Made by a program: the position numbers and the translations under genes
From: Azotimanducus chitobiosivorans
GTDB taxonomy: Bacteria; Pseudomonadota; Gammaproteobacteria; Pseudomonadales; Azotimanducaceae
DNA length: 64,000 bases
NCBI GenBank assembly: GCA_965200235.1
Contig: OZ241339.1
Span: 2,480,001-2,544,000, forward strand
Direction: 5' to 3'
The notes under the pieces: generated by a model
What the model was told of the DNA's origin: nothing
Database searches by the model: none
Seen by the model: the letters and a program-made list of their open reading frames with translations, nothing else
Part shown: positions 44,017 through 52,899 of the stretch, piece by piece
How the letters are laid out: the number at the start of each line of letters is the position of its first letter
Position numbering within the stretch: position 1 is the first letter of the stretch

Positions 44017-45452
44017 GGCTGCACCCTTCGTGCAATACGAATGCCAATGGCTGACAGCACCAAGAGCCAAGCGATGAGCATGGCGAATGGCTGATATGCG
44101 CGAGCAAGGCGCTCACCGCCGGCATCGGGTTTGAAGACGAATTGATCGAGCACGTTCCAGTTGTCGGCCGACATGCGCGCGCGCCGCTCAGCTTCGGCGT
44201 CAGTGCTGCGGTTGATGTCATCGCTATACGCGAGTTGCTCGGTATGAACACGATTGAGGCCTTGCACGAAGTCGAAACGCACGGCCTCAGCTTTGCGCAG
44301 AAACTGATGATGGGTGGCGAGGTCGGTGCCAGCAAGCGCCCGCGAGCCTGCGGATACCGCTACGACCGGCGATAGCCAGCCAAAAGAGGCGGCGATACGT
44401 GCCTGATCTGCTTCAAGCGCCATGCGCGCATCGGCATGCCTGTTCATCACTTCCGTCAGATCTGCTTCCGCGACTTGTGCGACGACGCCTCGGAAATTGA
44501 CTGGCAGGTCTTCCAAGCGAGTCGCATCGTACTCGGCCAGCAGGTCCGCTTGAAGCTGCAAGAAGCGCGGTGTACCGGCATCGTGCCCATCGCCGACTTC
44601 ACGCAGCTCGGCCTGCATGTTGTAGTCGGTCTCTAGCTTACCCGGCGCGGGCACGGCGCTGCTCGCGGATTCAACCGCAATGCGCGGCACAATCAAGGCA
44701 GCGCTCAGCCACACCAAGGCCAATATGCCAAGGGACAGACTGCGAGAGCGGACCACGCTCGATACCAGCAGGATGAGACTGCACCAGACGAGCAGATAGA
44801 GCGCGTAGATGCCAATGACGCCAGCGCTCGCAAGCGGCGCCGAGTCTTGGAAAAAAGCATAGGCACACATGACGGCAAGCGGCAGCAGCATCGCAAGGGA
44901 TGCGCCCGCAAGCGCCATCCACTTCGCAAAGTAGAGCTGAATGCCAGTGACACCATGCGCGAGCAGCGGCGCCAAGGTGTTCTCTTCGCGCTCGCGAATA
45001 ATCAAGCCATGGCCGATCGCGATCAGCAGCAACGGCAGGAACAACTGATAGGCGAGCGCGGCCGTCAACGTCTCGAATCCACCGAGCTCAGCGCTCGCCC
45101 TTGCATCGGCGAACATGGCTGTATTTTGCCGGTGGCCTTCAAGAAACATCGACTGCCCGGTGACCGAGTCCACTCCGGGGTCGATGATCGACAGCGGCGG
45201 CGGGATACGGAACACATAATGCCCGTAATGCACCATGCGATGCGGGTGGCGATCAGGCTGCGATAGAAACGTCTCTTCGGCAGCGGTTTGCTGATGCGCA
45301 CGTTCGTGCTGCGCATTGCTCATCCTGAGCGCGGTGACAAGGCTCGTTGCGACCAGCAGCAGCGCGAAAATGAGCAACGCGCCCACAGCAAGCCGCGACC
45401 GCAGCCAGAATTGCCACTCCGCCCGAGCGATGCTGAGTAGCCCGCTCATCAC
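44013..45452 (-). CDS. ABC-2 type permease, DUF3526 family (first copy)
   Basis: A 479-residue permease. The pattern is an N-terminal helix (LAVGALLIFALLLVATSLV), a large extracytoplasmic loop (about residues 45-150), then several helices, a second soluble region, and a last helix (QPFAMLIAWLLVLSAIGI). The motif HGLIIREREENTLAPLL is typical of ABC-2 exporters near the coupling helix. With the second DUF3526 copy it would form a heterodimer. It overlaps both the ATPase gene and the next permease gene by 4 bp. Confidence 0.85.
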   Translation of the reverse strand: MMSGLLSIARAEWQFWLRSRLAVGALLIFALLLVATSLVTALRMSNAQHERAHQQTAAEETFLSQPDRHPHRMVHYGHYVFRIPPPLSIIDPGVDSVTGQSMFLEGHRQNTAMFADARASAELGGFETLTAALAYQLFLPLLLIAIGHGLIIREREENTLAPLLAHGVTGIQLYFAKWMALAGASLAMLLPLAVMCAYAFFQDSAPLASAGVIGIYALYLLVWCSLILLVSSVVRSRSLSLGILALVWLSAALIVPRIAVESASSAVPAPGKLETDYNMQAELREVGDGHDAGTPRFLQLQADLLAEYDATRLEDLPVNFRGVVAQVAEADLTEVMNRHADARMALEADQARIAASFGWLSPVVAVSAGSRALAGTDLATHHQFLRKAEAVRFDFVQGLNRVHTEQLAYSDDINRSTDAEAERRARMSADNWNVLDQFVFKPDAGGERLARAYQPFAMLIAWLLVLSAIGIRIARRVQP

Positions 45453-46171
45453 GCCGACGAGTGCGTGGCGAAGGCGGCATGCACCGCCTCGGTGTCGATT
45501 CGGTTCATGCCCGCTGGCCGGTCAAAGGTGCCGACGAGTTCGCCCTTGTGCAACAAGTGGATTCTGTCGGCGACATGGCAGGCACCATAGACATCGTGCG
45601 TCACTAGCAGGATGGTGCGACCATTCTCAGCAAGATCCCGCACCAGACGATTGAACTCGTCGATCGCCGCCGGGTCAAGGCCGGAGGTCGGTTCGTCGAG
45701 CAGCAAAATGGGTGCCTCACGCAGGATCGCAAGAGCAATCGCCACTTTCTGACGCATGCCCTTTGAATAGGTCTGCATGCGCATTTCACGAGCGTCGGCC
45801 TGCAAGGCCACGCGCTCCAAGGCGGTATCGAGCGCTGGCTGGTGCGCCTCGGCCTTGGCGAGAGACAGGAAATAGCGGAGATTCTCGTAGGCGTTGAGGT
45901 GCCCGTAGAGTGATGCTGACTCGGGTAGGTAGGCAATCGCCTGCCTCGCGGCGGCGATGTTGTCGCACGCCTCGCGGCCTTGCACCTGCGCACTGCCCGA
46001 GGCCGGCGAGAGGAAGCCGAGAAAGGTCAGCAAGGTAGTTGACTTGCCCGCGCCATTGCCGCCAAGCAAGGCATGAACTTCGCCTTGCTCGATGTCGAAG
46101 GAGACATCTCTGAGCACTTGCTGGCCGGAGCGTGCCACGCTGAGCGCCTGTGCGGAAAGTATCGTCGTCAT
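45449..46171 (-). CDS. ABC transporter ATP-binding protein (NosF-like)
   Basis: A 240-residue ATPase. Walker A is LLGGNGAGKSTTL, the signature region is YSKGMRQKVAIALAI, Walker B is PILLLDEPTSGLDP, and the switch His is in LLVTHD. The signature is Y-S-K-G-M rather than LSGGQ, as in many export and NosF-type ATPases. It energises the two DUF3526 permeases that follow with 4-bp overlaps. Linkage to a TonB-dependent receptor suggests a role in metal or metallophore handling. Confidence 0.92.
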   Translation of the reverse strand: MTTILSAQALSVARSGQQVLRDVSFDIEQGEVHALLGGNGAGKSTTLLTFLGFLSPASGSAQVQGREACDNIAAARQAIAYLPESASLYGHLNAYENLRYFLSLAKAEAHQPALDTALERVALQADAREMRMQTYSKGMRQKVAIALAILREAPILLLDEPTSGLDPAAIDEFNRLVRDLAENGRTILLVTHDVYGACHVADRIHLLHKGELVGTFDRPAGMNRIDTEAVHAAFATHSSA

Positions 46172-46195
46172 ATGAATCTCCGAGTCAAGCGCGAG

Positions 46196-47356
46196 TTAAA
46201 AGTAGCTCAGCCACGCTCTAGCACGCTTCTCGCGATGCTTGTAGGATGCGAATGCGTGCGCGATTGGGTAGTGCGCGAGCGCAAGCAGGGCCGCTCCGAC
46301 CCAAATCCACGCAACGCCGCTTAAGCCGAAACGTTCCCCGTGCGTTGCGCCGAATATAAGGAATAAGAGCCAATAGGCCACTAGCAGCACGCACAAATGC
46401 AAGACGTACATGAACATGGGCACCGAACCGAAATCTTGAACCGCGCGAACAAGCTTGCTGTGACCACGGACTGAATCGAGCCCTGCGAGCAGCAGCAGGC
46501 CGAACCCGAGTGTGATCAGCAGATAGTTGGGCGAAGGCGGGTACTTTGTAAAGTTCAGGAATGCCATGATGGTCTCGGAAGCCGTCTCTTGCGAAGACCA
46601 TGGCAACGTCTCGCCATAGAGGTTGAAGCCTCGAAGTACGAGCATGAGCGCCAGACAGGCGACGCCAGCGCCGATCAGCGCATTGCGTCTGCTCAGTATT
46701 GGCATCGACTGCGCAAATAGAGGACCGGCGAAATAGCCAAGGAGAATGACGCCAAACCATGGCAGTACCGGATACGAAACGTTGATGGTCAATCCGCCGA
46801 CTTGCCCGAGGTCGCCGGGTTCGCTCAATATCGTCCACAGCACATGGCCGAGCCCACCTGCTGCAAAGTCGACGGACACGAGGGCGTGGTGGCCAAATAC
46901 AATTGAGAAACCGAGCGCGCCTATCAGCCACAAGGGAAGTCGGCACGCCAAGGAAAGCCCGATCATGCACACGCCGATGGCAAAGAGCACCTGTAGGAAC
47001 ATGAACGAAGGGAAGCTATCCGCCCAAACGAGATAGTAGAACACGATCTCGATCAGAATAATGACCAATCCTCGCTTGAACAAGAACTCAGACGGCGAGC
47101 GATAGCGATCGTCGCGTGGATGCGCATAGAGCCATGCCGAAAGCCCCGCAAGGAAGATGAACACCGCGGCACATAGGTGAGTCAGGTAGCGCGTGAAGTA
47201 GAGATCTGCATCGATGGTGTCGAACATCGGGTCGCCTGTTCGCGTGTGCATGTAGAAGCGTTCACGAACGTGGTCGAGCATCATCAGCAGGATGACCACG
47301 CCGCGCAGGATGTCGATCGATGCGATCCTGCCTGCGGCGGCGTGGTCGTTACTCAT
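46196..47356 (-). CDS. DUF1624/HGSNAT-like membrane acyltransferase
   Basis: A 386-residue polytopic protein of about ten helices. It opens with RIASIDILRGVVILLMMLDHVRERFY, the conserved start of the heparan-alpha-glucosaminide N-acetyltransferase-like (DUF1624) family, with the His thought to carry the acyl group. Its substrate in bacteria is unknown. It lies between the TonB-dependent receptor (19-bp gap) and the ABC ATPase (24-bp gap). Confidence 0.78.
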   Translation of the reverse strand: MSNDHAAAGRIASIDILRGVVILLMMLDHVRERFYMHTRTGDPMFDTIDADLYFTRYLTHLCAAVFIFLAGLSAWLYAHPRDDRYRSPSEFLFKRGLVIILIEIVFYYLVWADSFPSFMFLQVLFAIGVCMIGLSLACRLPLWLIGALGFSIVFGHHALVSVDFAAGGLGHVLWTILSEPGDLGQVGGLTINVSYPVLPWFGVILLGYFAGPLFAQSMPILSRRNALIGAGVACLALMLVLRGFNLYGETLPWSSQETASETIMAFLNFTKYPPSPNYLLITLGFGLLLLAGLDSVRGHSKLVRAVQDFGSVPMFMYVLHLCVLLVAYWLLFLIFGATHGERFGLSGVAWIWVGAALLALAHYPIAHAFASYKHREKRARAWLSYF

Positions 47357-47375
47357 GGTTGAAGCCCGAAGGAGG

Positions 47376-49577
47376 CTAGAACGAATAGGATGCCGTCACG
47401 CGGTAGCGACGCGGCGCGCCGGGCTGCACCCATACGTCCGCATAGGAGTTGGTGTAGAACTCCTCGTCAAAGGCGTTGTCGAGGTCAAAGCGAACCGAGA
47501 GACGCTCGGACGGCCGGACTTCACAGAAGAACCGTGCGGTGGTGTAGCTAGGCAAGTAGAAGTCAAACGCAGTGAATCCGAGCCGGTCATCCGTATATTG
47601 CAGACCAGCGCCTACCTGTGCGGGCATGCCAACCACCTCGAAGCCTTGGCTCAACTGCAAGTTCACCTGATGCTCTGGCGAATTGATGAGCGGGTCACCC
47701 TTTTCGATCAGCACGCCCCAGTCGGCTTCAAGATTGCTGGTCGTGAATTCGGCATCGGTGTACGCATAGGAAAGCCATAGATTGAAGCCAGTGTCGAAGG
47801 CGAGGTCGGCATCAACTTCAAGTCCGCGGCTGCGCGCTTTGCCCGCATCGCGGGAAAACCACCCGACCGCGACGGCCTCCGGCCGATCATCGTTCACCAG
47901 AATATTGCTCATATCCACTTGGAACAGCGAAAACGTGAGGGCACCAGACACGCGTTCAGAAAACTGCGCCAAATCCAGCTTCAATCCGATCTCCGCAGAC
48001 TCGGTGATGTTCGGTTCAAACTGATCGCCGAGATAATCAGACCCGGCTTGTTGACGGAAGCCCTCGCCGTAGGAAGCGTAGAGACTGATGCCCTCATTCA
48101 GCAGATACACCACACCAAACTGCGGCGAGATGCGCGTATCCGATGTGGCGGTCGTCGTCGCGGGGACGGCGCGTAGGTTGGTCAGGTCCTGCTCAAAGTC
48201 ATCCATGCGGAGCCCCACGCGAACTTGCAACTGAGCAGTGATGTCGATCTGGTCTTGGATGTAGACGCCGAGTCCTTTCAAATCTTCATCTCGATTGGTG
48301 TTTGGCCCGGGCATCGGTTGCGGAGATTGACCATAGACTGGATTGAACACGTCCAAGAGCAGATATGCCGCGGAATCGAGCGTATTGACATCTGTCCCTG
48401 ATGGAATCCCTCCGGGCCGATAGCGCAAGATGAACCAACTGAGTTCGAAACGGTCGTAGTCGGCACCGACAAGGAGACGATGGCGAAGCGAGCCTGTCTC
48501 GAACTCGCCCGCAACCTCCGCACGTGCCACGAAGTAGTCCGAATCAAACTTCCGATAGCGGAAAAATCGCGACAGGGTCTGGCCGTCCAAAAAGTAGGTC
48601 TGGCGTCCACCGAAGTTGGTTTCGGATGCGTTGCCCTCGAAGGTGGTTTCTCTCAGTCCAAGACCAGCGAGCACACTCCAGCTTTCGGAGAAGTTGTGTT
48701 GGAGTTCGAGCTGATGACCAAACACTTCAGTTTCGATCGGCCCGTCGCCGGGCTCGCCTACAAAGGTTTCGCGCGGCGTAAATCCATAGGATTCGGAGTA
48801 GGCAACACCCCGATCAAAGGGTATTTCTTGCTCTGTGTACTCCATCTCGTATGTCACGCTGGTTGAATCGGAGACATCCCACGTGACTGATGGATACAAG
48901 CCCACGCGATTGGTCTCGACAGTTTCTCTGAAGCTCTCCGCATCTTCGTAGAATCCAACCACGCGCACGCCCAGTTCGTCGCTCGCGCCTGCGGTGGTTT
49001 GGACATCCCCTTCAAAACGCATTTGACTCCAGCGGCCATAGGTGGCCCGGAAGTCCCCTGTCGTCTCAAACTGCGGGCGTTTGGTTATCAGATTGACCGT
49101 GCCGCCCGGCTCGCCGCGTCCGAACAGCGCTGAGCGCGGCCCTTTGAGCACCTCCACGGCCTCAATGCCCGCCATGTCCCGTGGCCCCGCGAATCCTCGA
49201 CCCGCGTTGAATCCGTTGACGAGAAATCCGCTCGGCAAGTTAATATCGCCTGCAAGGCCGCGAACCGAAAAGGCGTTCCACAGACCGCCAAAGTTATTCT
49301 GGCGTGCCACGGCTGCTGACAGGTCCAAGGCGTCATCAAGGCTGAGCGCACCAGCCTCCTGAAGGAGCGCTTCGGTCATCAACTGATCCGCCGATGGCTT
49401 TTCGAGATCGTCAAAGTTTCCCTGATACGCGCGTCGCTTGCCGACGACAAACATCTCCTCAATGGTACTTGCGCCATCATCGGTTGAAGGCGTTTGCGCT
49501 GCGGCAGGCAGGGCGAAGGAAAAAGTGAGTGCGGCGGAAAGTACACGCACCGCTCGCGTGGATGTGAGTGTGTTCAT
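47376..49577 (-). CDS. TonB-dependent outer-membrane receptor (siderophore-type)
   Basis: A 733-residue outer-membrane barrel. Signal peptide: residues 1-27 ending AAA. A TonB-box-like segment (IEEMFVVG) precedes the plug domain, which has FSVRGL, VEVLKGPRSALFGRGEPGGTVNLITKRP. The barrel ends in aromatic YRVTASYSF. The plug spacing matches the TonB-siderophore receptor group. Ligand is unknown; linkage to a NosF-like exporter and a small His-rich DUF2946-like protein hints at a metal or metallophore. A hairpin and a 24-base G tract lie upstream of the start and may affect expression. Confidence 0.93.
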   Translation of the reverse strand: MNTLTSTRAVRVLSAALTFSFALPAAAQTPSTDDGASTIEEMFVVGKRRAYQGNFDDLEKPSADQLMTEALLQEAGALSLDDALDLSAAVARQNNFGGLWNAFSVRGLAGDINLPSGFLVNGFNAGRGFAGPRDMAGIEAVEVLKGPRSALFGRGEPGGTVNLITKRPQFETTGDFRATYGRWSQMRFEGDVQTTAGASDELGVRVVGFYEDAESFRETVETNRVGLYPSVTWDVSDSTSVTYEMEYTEQEIPFDRGVAYSESYGFTPRETFVGEPGDGPIETEVFGHQLELQHNFSESWSVLAGLGLRETTFEGNASETNFGGRQTYFLDGQTLSRFFRYRKFDSDYFVARAEVAGEFETGSLRHRLLVGADYDRFELSWFILRYRPGGIPSGTDVNTLDSAAYLLLDVFNPVYGQSPQPMPGPNTNRDEDLKGLGVYIQDQIDITAQLQVRVGLRMDDFEQDLTNLRAVPATTTATSDTRISPQFGVVYLLNEGISLYASYGEGFRQQAGSDYLGDQFEPNITESAEIGLKLDLAQFSERVSGALTFSLFQVDMSNILVNDDRPEAVAVGWFSRDAGKARSRGLEVDADLAFDTGFNLWLSYAYTDAEFTTSNLEADWGVLIEKGDPLINSPEHQVNLQLSQGFEVVGMPAQVGAGLQYTDDRLGFTAFDFYLPSYTTARFFCEVRPSERLSVRFDLDNAFDEEFYTNSYADVWVQPGAPRRYRVTASYSF

Positions 49578-49605
49578 AGTCCTCGATCATAAATTGAATG
49601 GGACA

Positions 49606-49626
49606 CCGCGAAGGCGCTCTTCGCGG
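49606..49626 (-). promoter_or_regulatory. Hairpin in the leader of the TonB receptor gene
   Basis: A perfect 8-bp stem (CCGCGAAG with CTTCGCGG, 5-nt loop) starts 29 bp before the receptor's ATG on the minus strand and lies 5 bp from the poly-C tract. There is no following T run, so it is not a typical terminator. It may shape the mRNA leader. Confidence 0.4.
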
Positions 49627-49631
49627 CGTTC

Positions 49632-49655
49632 GGGGGGGGGGGGGGGGGGGGGGGG
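49632..49655. repeat. 24-base poly-G (poly-C on minus strand) homopolymer
   Basis: A single uninterrupted run of 24 G between the DUF2946-like gene and the receptor gene, both on the minus strand. It is 54 bp upstream of the receptor start. Homopolymer G/C tracts of this type mediate slipped-strand phase variation in outer-membrane genes of several bacteria. The exact length may be an assembly estimate. Confidence 0.9.
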
Positions 49656-49668
49656 AGAAGCAGATGAT

Positions 49669-49998
49669 TTAGATCGAGGGCGGACCGGTCGCCGGCGGCC
49701 TCATTGAGCGCACTCGCACTTGCTGTGCTTGTTTCGCAGCGTGAGGCGCAGCAACCGACAAGGGCGTCCATTCTGGCGCGGCGAGACTCGCAAAGGTGAG
49801 AAGTCCCTCTTGTTCATCGTTGCTGATGATCGCGGTGCATTGAACGCCATCGTGCTCATGCGGTGCGTGACCGAACTCACTCGCGTGTAGAGCGGAGAAC
49901 GCCTGACCCATCAAGAATAGGACCAATGCGAACTTGAGCATCCGGCTGCGCTGAGTGAGTCGAGGCATAGAGGCATTTTGCACGAATTTGCATTTCAT
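49669..49998 (-). CDS. Small exported DUF2946-like protein
   Basis: About 109 residues from ATG 49998 (or 99 from ATG 49968). An N-terminal hydrophobic helix (MLKFALVLFLMGQAFSALHA) acts as signal. The mature part contains HAPHEHDGVQCTAI, a His/Cys cluster that could bind metal, and ends with RPPATGPPS, resembling the Arg-Gly-Pro-Pro tail typical of DUF2946 proteins. These often neighbour TonB-dependent receptors. It would be the first gene of the transport operon, separated from the receptor by the G tract. Confidence 0.6.
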   Translation of the reverse strand: MKCKFVQNASMPRLTQRSRMLKFALVLFLMGQAFSALHASEFGHAPHEHDGVQCTAIISNDEQEGLLTFASLAAPEWTPLSVAAPHAAKQAQQVRVRSMRPPATGPPSI

Positions 49999-50125
49999 CG
50001 GCAATAGCCACTCTCGTTGTGTGATCGAGAAAAGAAGCAATGCGTCCGTTGCACGACTATTTATCGCACCCTCGTTCTTTCGCGTGCGGGTACACTGTGA
50101 CAACTCAATCTGCTTGAAGAGCACC

Positions 50126-51465
50126 ATGACATTCAACCGCGAACTTGCCGAGGCGCTCAAGTTCGACGACCGTGATGTCGCACCCTTCTTCGCGGGGCGT
50201 CATGCTGAGATTGAGTCCTTTCAAAATGCACTTGCAGCAGCGCGAGAAAAACCGCAGGCCGTGTTTCGCATCTATCAGGATGCGGCAAGACTTCGCTCGC
50301 CAATCACTTTGCGACTGAGCTTGCGAAAGATACCGCAGAGAACGCGATATTTGTAAGGTTCTCGGAATCCGACGACTTTAGCAAGGAAGGCTTGGCCGTA
50401 GCAATTCGCGACGCGCTCGTCACCGCGAACAAGCCAGCCGAGATCGCCAAGGAAGTGACAGAATTCGCTCTCTCGCTGATGGGCAGAAGTCGAGTGGCCG
50501 ACATGCTCAAGAAGGAGCGAGTCAGGAGAATGCCCCGATCAATCGAGATTGTCATTCACATTGACGAAGCGCATTCCATGGGCGACCAATTCAATGACTT
50601 CATCAAGGTGCTTCATGCACATGGCGTTGGGTGCCCTTGCGTCGCTGTGTTCACCGGCCTCGGCCAAACTGCCGTGCGGATAAGGGATATCCAGGGCATG
50701 TCGAGGCTAGCCGAAGAAGCGGTCGTCAACATGGGCGCAATGGAACGCGAAGAGTGCATCGAATCGACTTCTAACATGCTCGGCAGAGTTGGCGCAGCGG
50801 GCGATCACGAGGATGCCGCGAGTCGGATCGCCACGCTCGCGTTCGGCTGGCCGCGACATTTGAACCGCGCGCAGAAGGCGCTGCGTGATGAATTGCTCCG
50901 TGACTCTGTAGATGGCGACCTCAGTCAAGCTGACTTCGCACGCATTACGCAGCAATCCGAGCAAAGCCGCACGAACTACTATTTGTCGCGCATCGAAGAT
51001 TCGTTACTCGCGCAAGATGAAGAGATGACCATTCGGATGATCAATGCCCTGCGAGAGATCGGTTCGGTTCAGAAAATTCGCGAATTAGGGAGTGTGTGCA
51101 AACGGGTGATCGAGCGCCACGGGATGAGCGGCGATTTTCCGTTCGACCCGCAGCAAGGGCTGCCATTTGCCGAGAGGCTTGTTGAAAGCGGCGTTGTCGT
51201 AAAAACGAATTCTGGCTTTGAAATCGCCATCCCATCAATGGCCGACTGGGCACAGGCGCAATGCTGCAAGTACGACCTAAGAGAACATGTAAACAGCTCG
51301 ATCAGCGAAGGGGGAGCAGTCTTCAAGCAGCCCGTCACTTTAGGGGCTGAGAATGATCATCTCAGCGTCGCGGCTCGGCAGCTTGGCACCGTAATCAGCC
51401 CGCGTTTCGATGCGCCGCATCGACTCGTGCGGGTCGCATTGGATCGAACGCGCGTCGAACGCTGA
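50126..51465 (+). pseudogene. AAA/ORC-like ATPase with frameshift and chimeric C-terminus
   Basis: The N-terminus starts at ATG 50126 (MTFNRELAEALKF) and runs to about 50268; the rest is in the -1 frame. In that frame Walker A is LSGCGKTSLANHF (from 50269), and Walker B is VIHIDEAHSM. The join is between GTGTTT and CATCTATCAGG, where a one- or two-base change breaks the frame. The C-terminal 40 codons (after about 51340) read antisense through the 3' end of the convergent secreted-protein gene and give the tail VRVALDRTRVER, so the native terminus is missing. Function is unknown; it resembles STAND or ORC/Cdc6-type ATPases. Probably inactive. Confidence 0.7.
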
Positions 51466-52665
51466 CGCCAAGTTCGCATAGACCGACCACGCCTCGTCCG
51501 GGGAATCCTTCTCAAGTGATCGCGCCAGCCCGCAGTGCGCCGCGACGTTTCCCGGGTCGATCGCTGCCACCTCGCGCAGCGCGTCGATCCGTGCGGCGCC
51601 TTCGAGAAACCCCTCGGCGTACACCCGCCGGTGCTCGGACGACCTTAGATGATCGGGATAGGCGTCAAGGACTACTCCGAGCCGCCTGACCGCCTCGCGC
51701 TCCTCTTCGCCACCGCCGCCACCCCAAGCCAACCCCAACCTAGGGGTTTGTCGCTCGGAGATCAGGTGTATGGTCCTCTCCAGCGGTCGCAGAATGTCGC
51801 CCGGCAAGGGGGAGCCCACGTCTGCGGACTCCGCTGCGAGCCGCTCGAACGCTCCGGTACACAGCGACTCAAAGTTGAGGACCAGCATCGCCTCGTCGCA
51901 AACCAGCTCCAGCGCCGCCTCGCGATGCTCGAAGTCGAGGCTGTCGAGCCCGAGATCATGGCGCACCCGCACGCGAATCGCCTCGGCCGCCTCGCGCTCC
52001 CCCGCGTCCAATGCGGTGGTGTAGATCAGCGCGGCGGCGCTTACTTTCGCGCCGGGGTACCTAGCTATTCGGTAGCTCGTATTCCAGTGGCGCAGTAGCG
52101 TCTCGCTGCCCACTTGGGTGATACCGAACCAGAACCGCCAGTACAAGAGCTGTAGCCCGTTGCGGTTCTGAGGCTCCAACTCCAAGGACCGCAACAGCAG
52201 AGCATTGGACTCGTCCCTGTCTTGCGTGCAGACAGATCGAATCTGCAACGCGCGTGCGCTGTCCTCGGGCAGCGCCTCCGCGAGCGGCAACGCCTCGCTA
52301 CAATAGTCTCCGCCCTCGTCAGATATGGTCTCCCTAAGCGCGAGGCGTTCCTCCACAGTGGGGGCCGGCAGCTGGGCAAGCATCTCGCCTATCCTCTCGC
52401 AAGCATCTTCCGCACGGCGATAGCCTTCCGCCAACCGCGCGTTAAACTCCGCGTTGCTGAGGAGGTGCGGCGCTGATACGGCATACTCTAGGGGAGCATC
52501 TCTACACTCTCGATAATAGTCGGTGGAAAGGTCGGCGCAAAGCGGTGCATACAGCAAGAGGGCTAGCAAGCAAAATGGCTGGCGACACGGCTCAGCCGAG
52601 CCACGTTGCGCAGAGCGTTTCAGGTGATTCGTTTGGATATTCATTTCAGGCACCCCGATCGCCAC
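51340..52665 (-). CDS. Secreted TPR-like paralog, copy 3
   Basis: A 441-residue protein with a Sec-type signal (hydrophobic CLLALLLYAPLCA, cleavage before DLSTDYYR). The N-terminal half has conserved Cys and Glu-Arg-Leu-Ala-Leu segments; the C-terminal half has a Gly tract (WGGGGGEEERE) and TPR-like helices (NVAAHCGLARSLEKDSPDEAW). It is nearly identical in large blocks to copies 1 and 2. Its start overlaps by 25 bp the stop of the orphan JAB-like fragment, the same overlap as between the full JAB-like gene and copy 2. No family name is known to me. An alternative start is MNIQTNHL, 7 codons in. Confidence 0.75.
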   Translation of the reverse strand: MAIGVPEMNIQTNHLKRSAQRGSAEPCRQPFCLLALLLYAPLCADLSTDYYRECRDAPLEYAVSAPHLLSNAEFNARLAEGYRRAEDACERIGEMLAQLPAPTVEERLALRETISDEGGDYCSEALPLAEALPEDSARALQIRSVCTQDRDESNALLLRSLELEPQNRNGLQLLYWRFWFGITQVGSETLLRHWNTSYRIARYPGAKVSAAALIYTTALDAGEREAAEAIRVRVRHDLGLDSLDFEHREAALELVCDEAMLVLNFESLCTGAFERLAAESADVGSPLPGDILRPLERTIHLISERQTPRLGLAWGGGGGEEEREAVRRLGVVLDAYPDHLRSSEHRRVYAEGFLEGAARIDALREVAAIDPGNVAAHCGLARSLEKDSPDEAWSVYANLASAFDARSIQCDPHESMRRIETRADYGAKLPSRDAEMIILSP

Positions 52666-52886
52666 CAGCGACCGTAATTGTTCTCCCTGTAGACCTTGAC
52701 GCAGTTCCGCTGCGGCACGACCAAGTAAAGCGGACGCCTGTTACCTATCGCCCAGTACGCGTCGGTCGCGCTGAAGTTCACACCCGCCTTGTTCAGGTCG
52801 CGGACTTGCATTTCCTCCGAGATTATGTTTTTGGAACCGTACCCACACTGGACGCCCTTGTCCCGCTCCCAGACGAAATAGGGACT
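52641..52886 (-). pseudogene. Orphan C-terminal fragment of the JAB-like domain
   Basis: Eighty-one codons that match residues about 352-431 of the Cys-rich protein encoded at 54168-55463, sharing NRRPLYLVVPQRNCVKVYRE and ending RSGCLK. The HSHP part of the metal motif is lost: the fragment joins the tail of copy 2 (in another frame) at a His-Ser-Pro, a microhomology. It has no signal peptide or EGF region. It could be a non-expressed relic of tandem duplication or an orphan C-terminal cassette. Its stop overlaps the start of copy 3 by 25 bp. Confidence 0.7.
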
Positions 52887-52899
52887 ATGAATGATCATC

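Noticed and set aside
49574..49771. Minus-strand frame crossing the homopolymer and giving a poly-proline run
   Set aside because: The frame depends on the uncertain tract length and matches no protein; the DUF2946-like frame is better supported.
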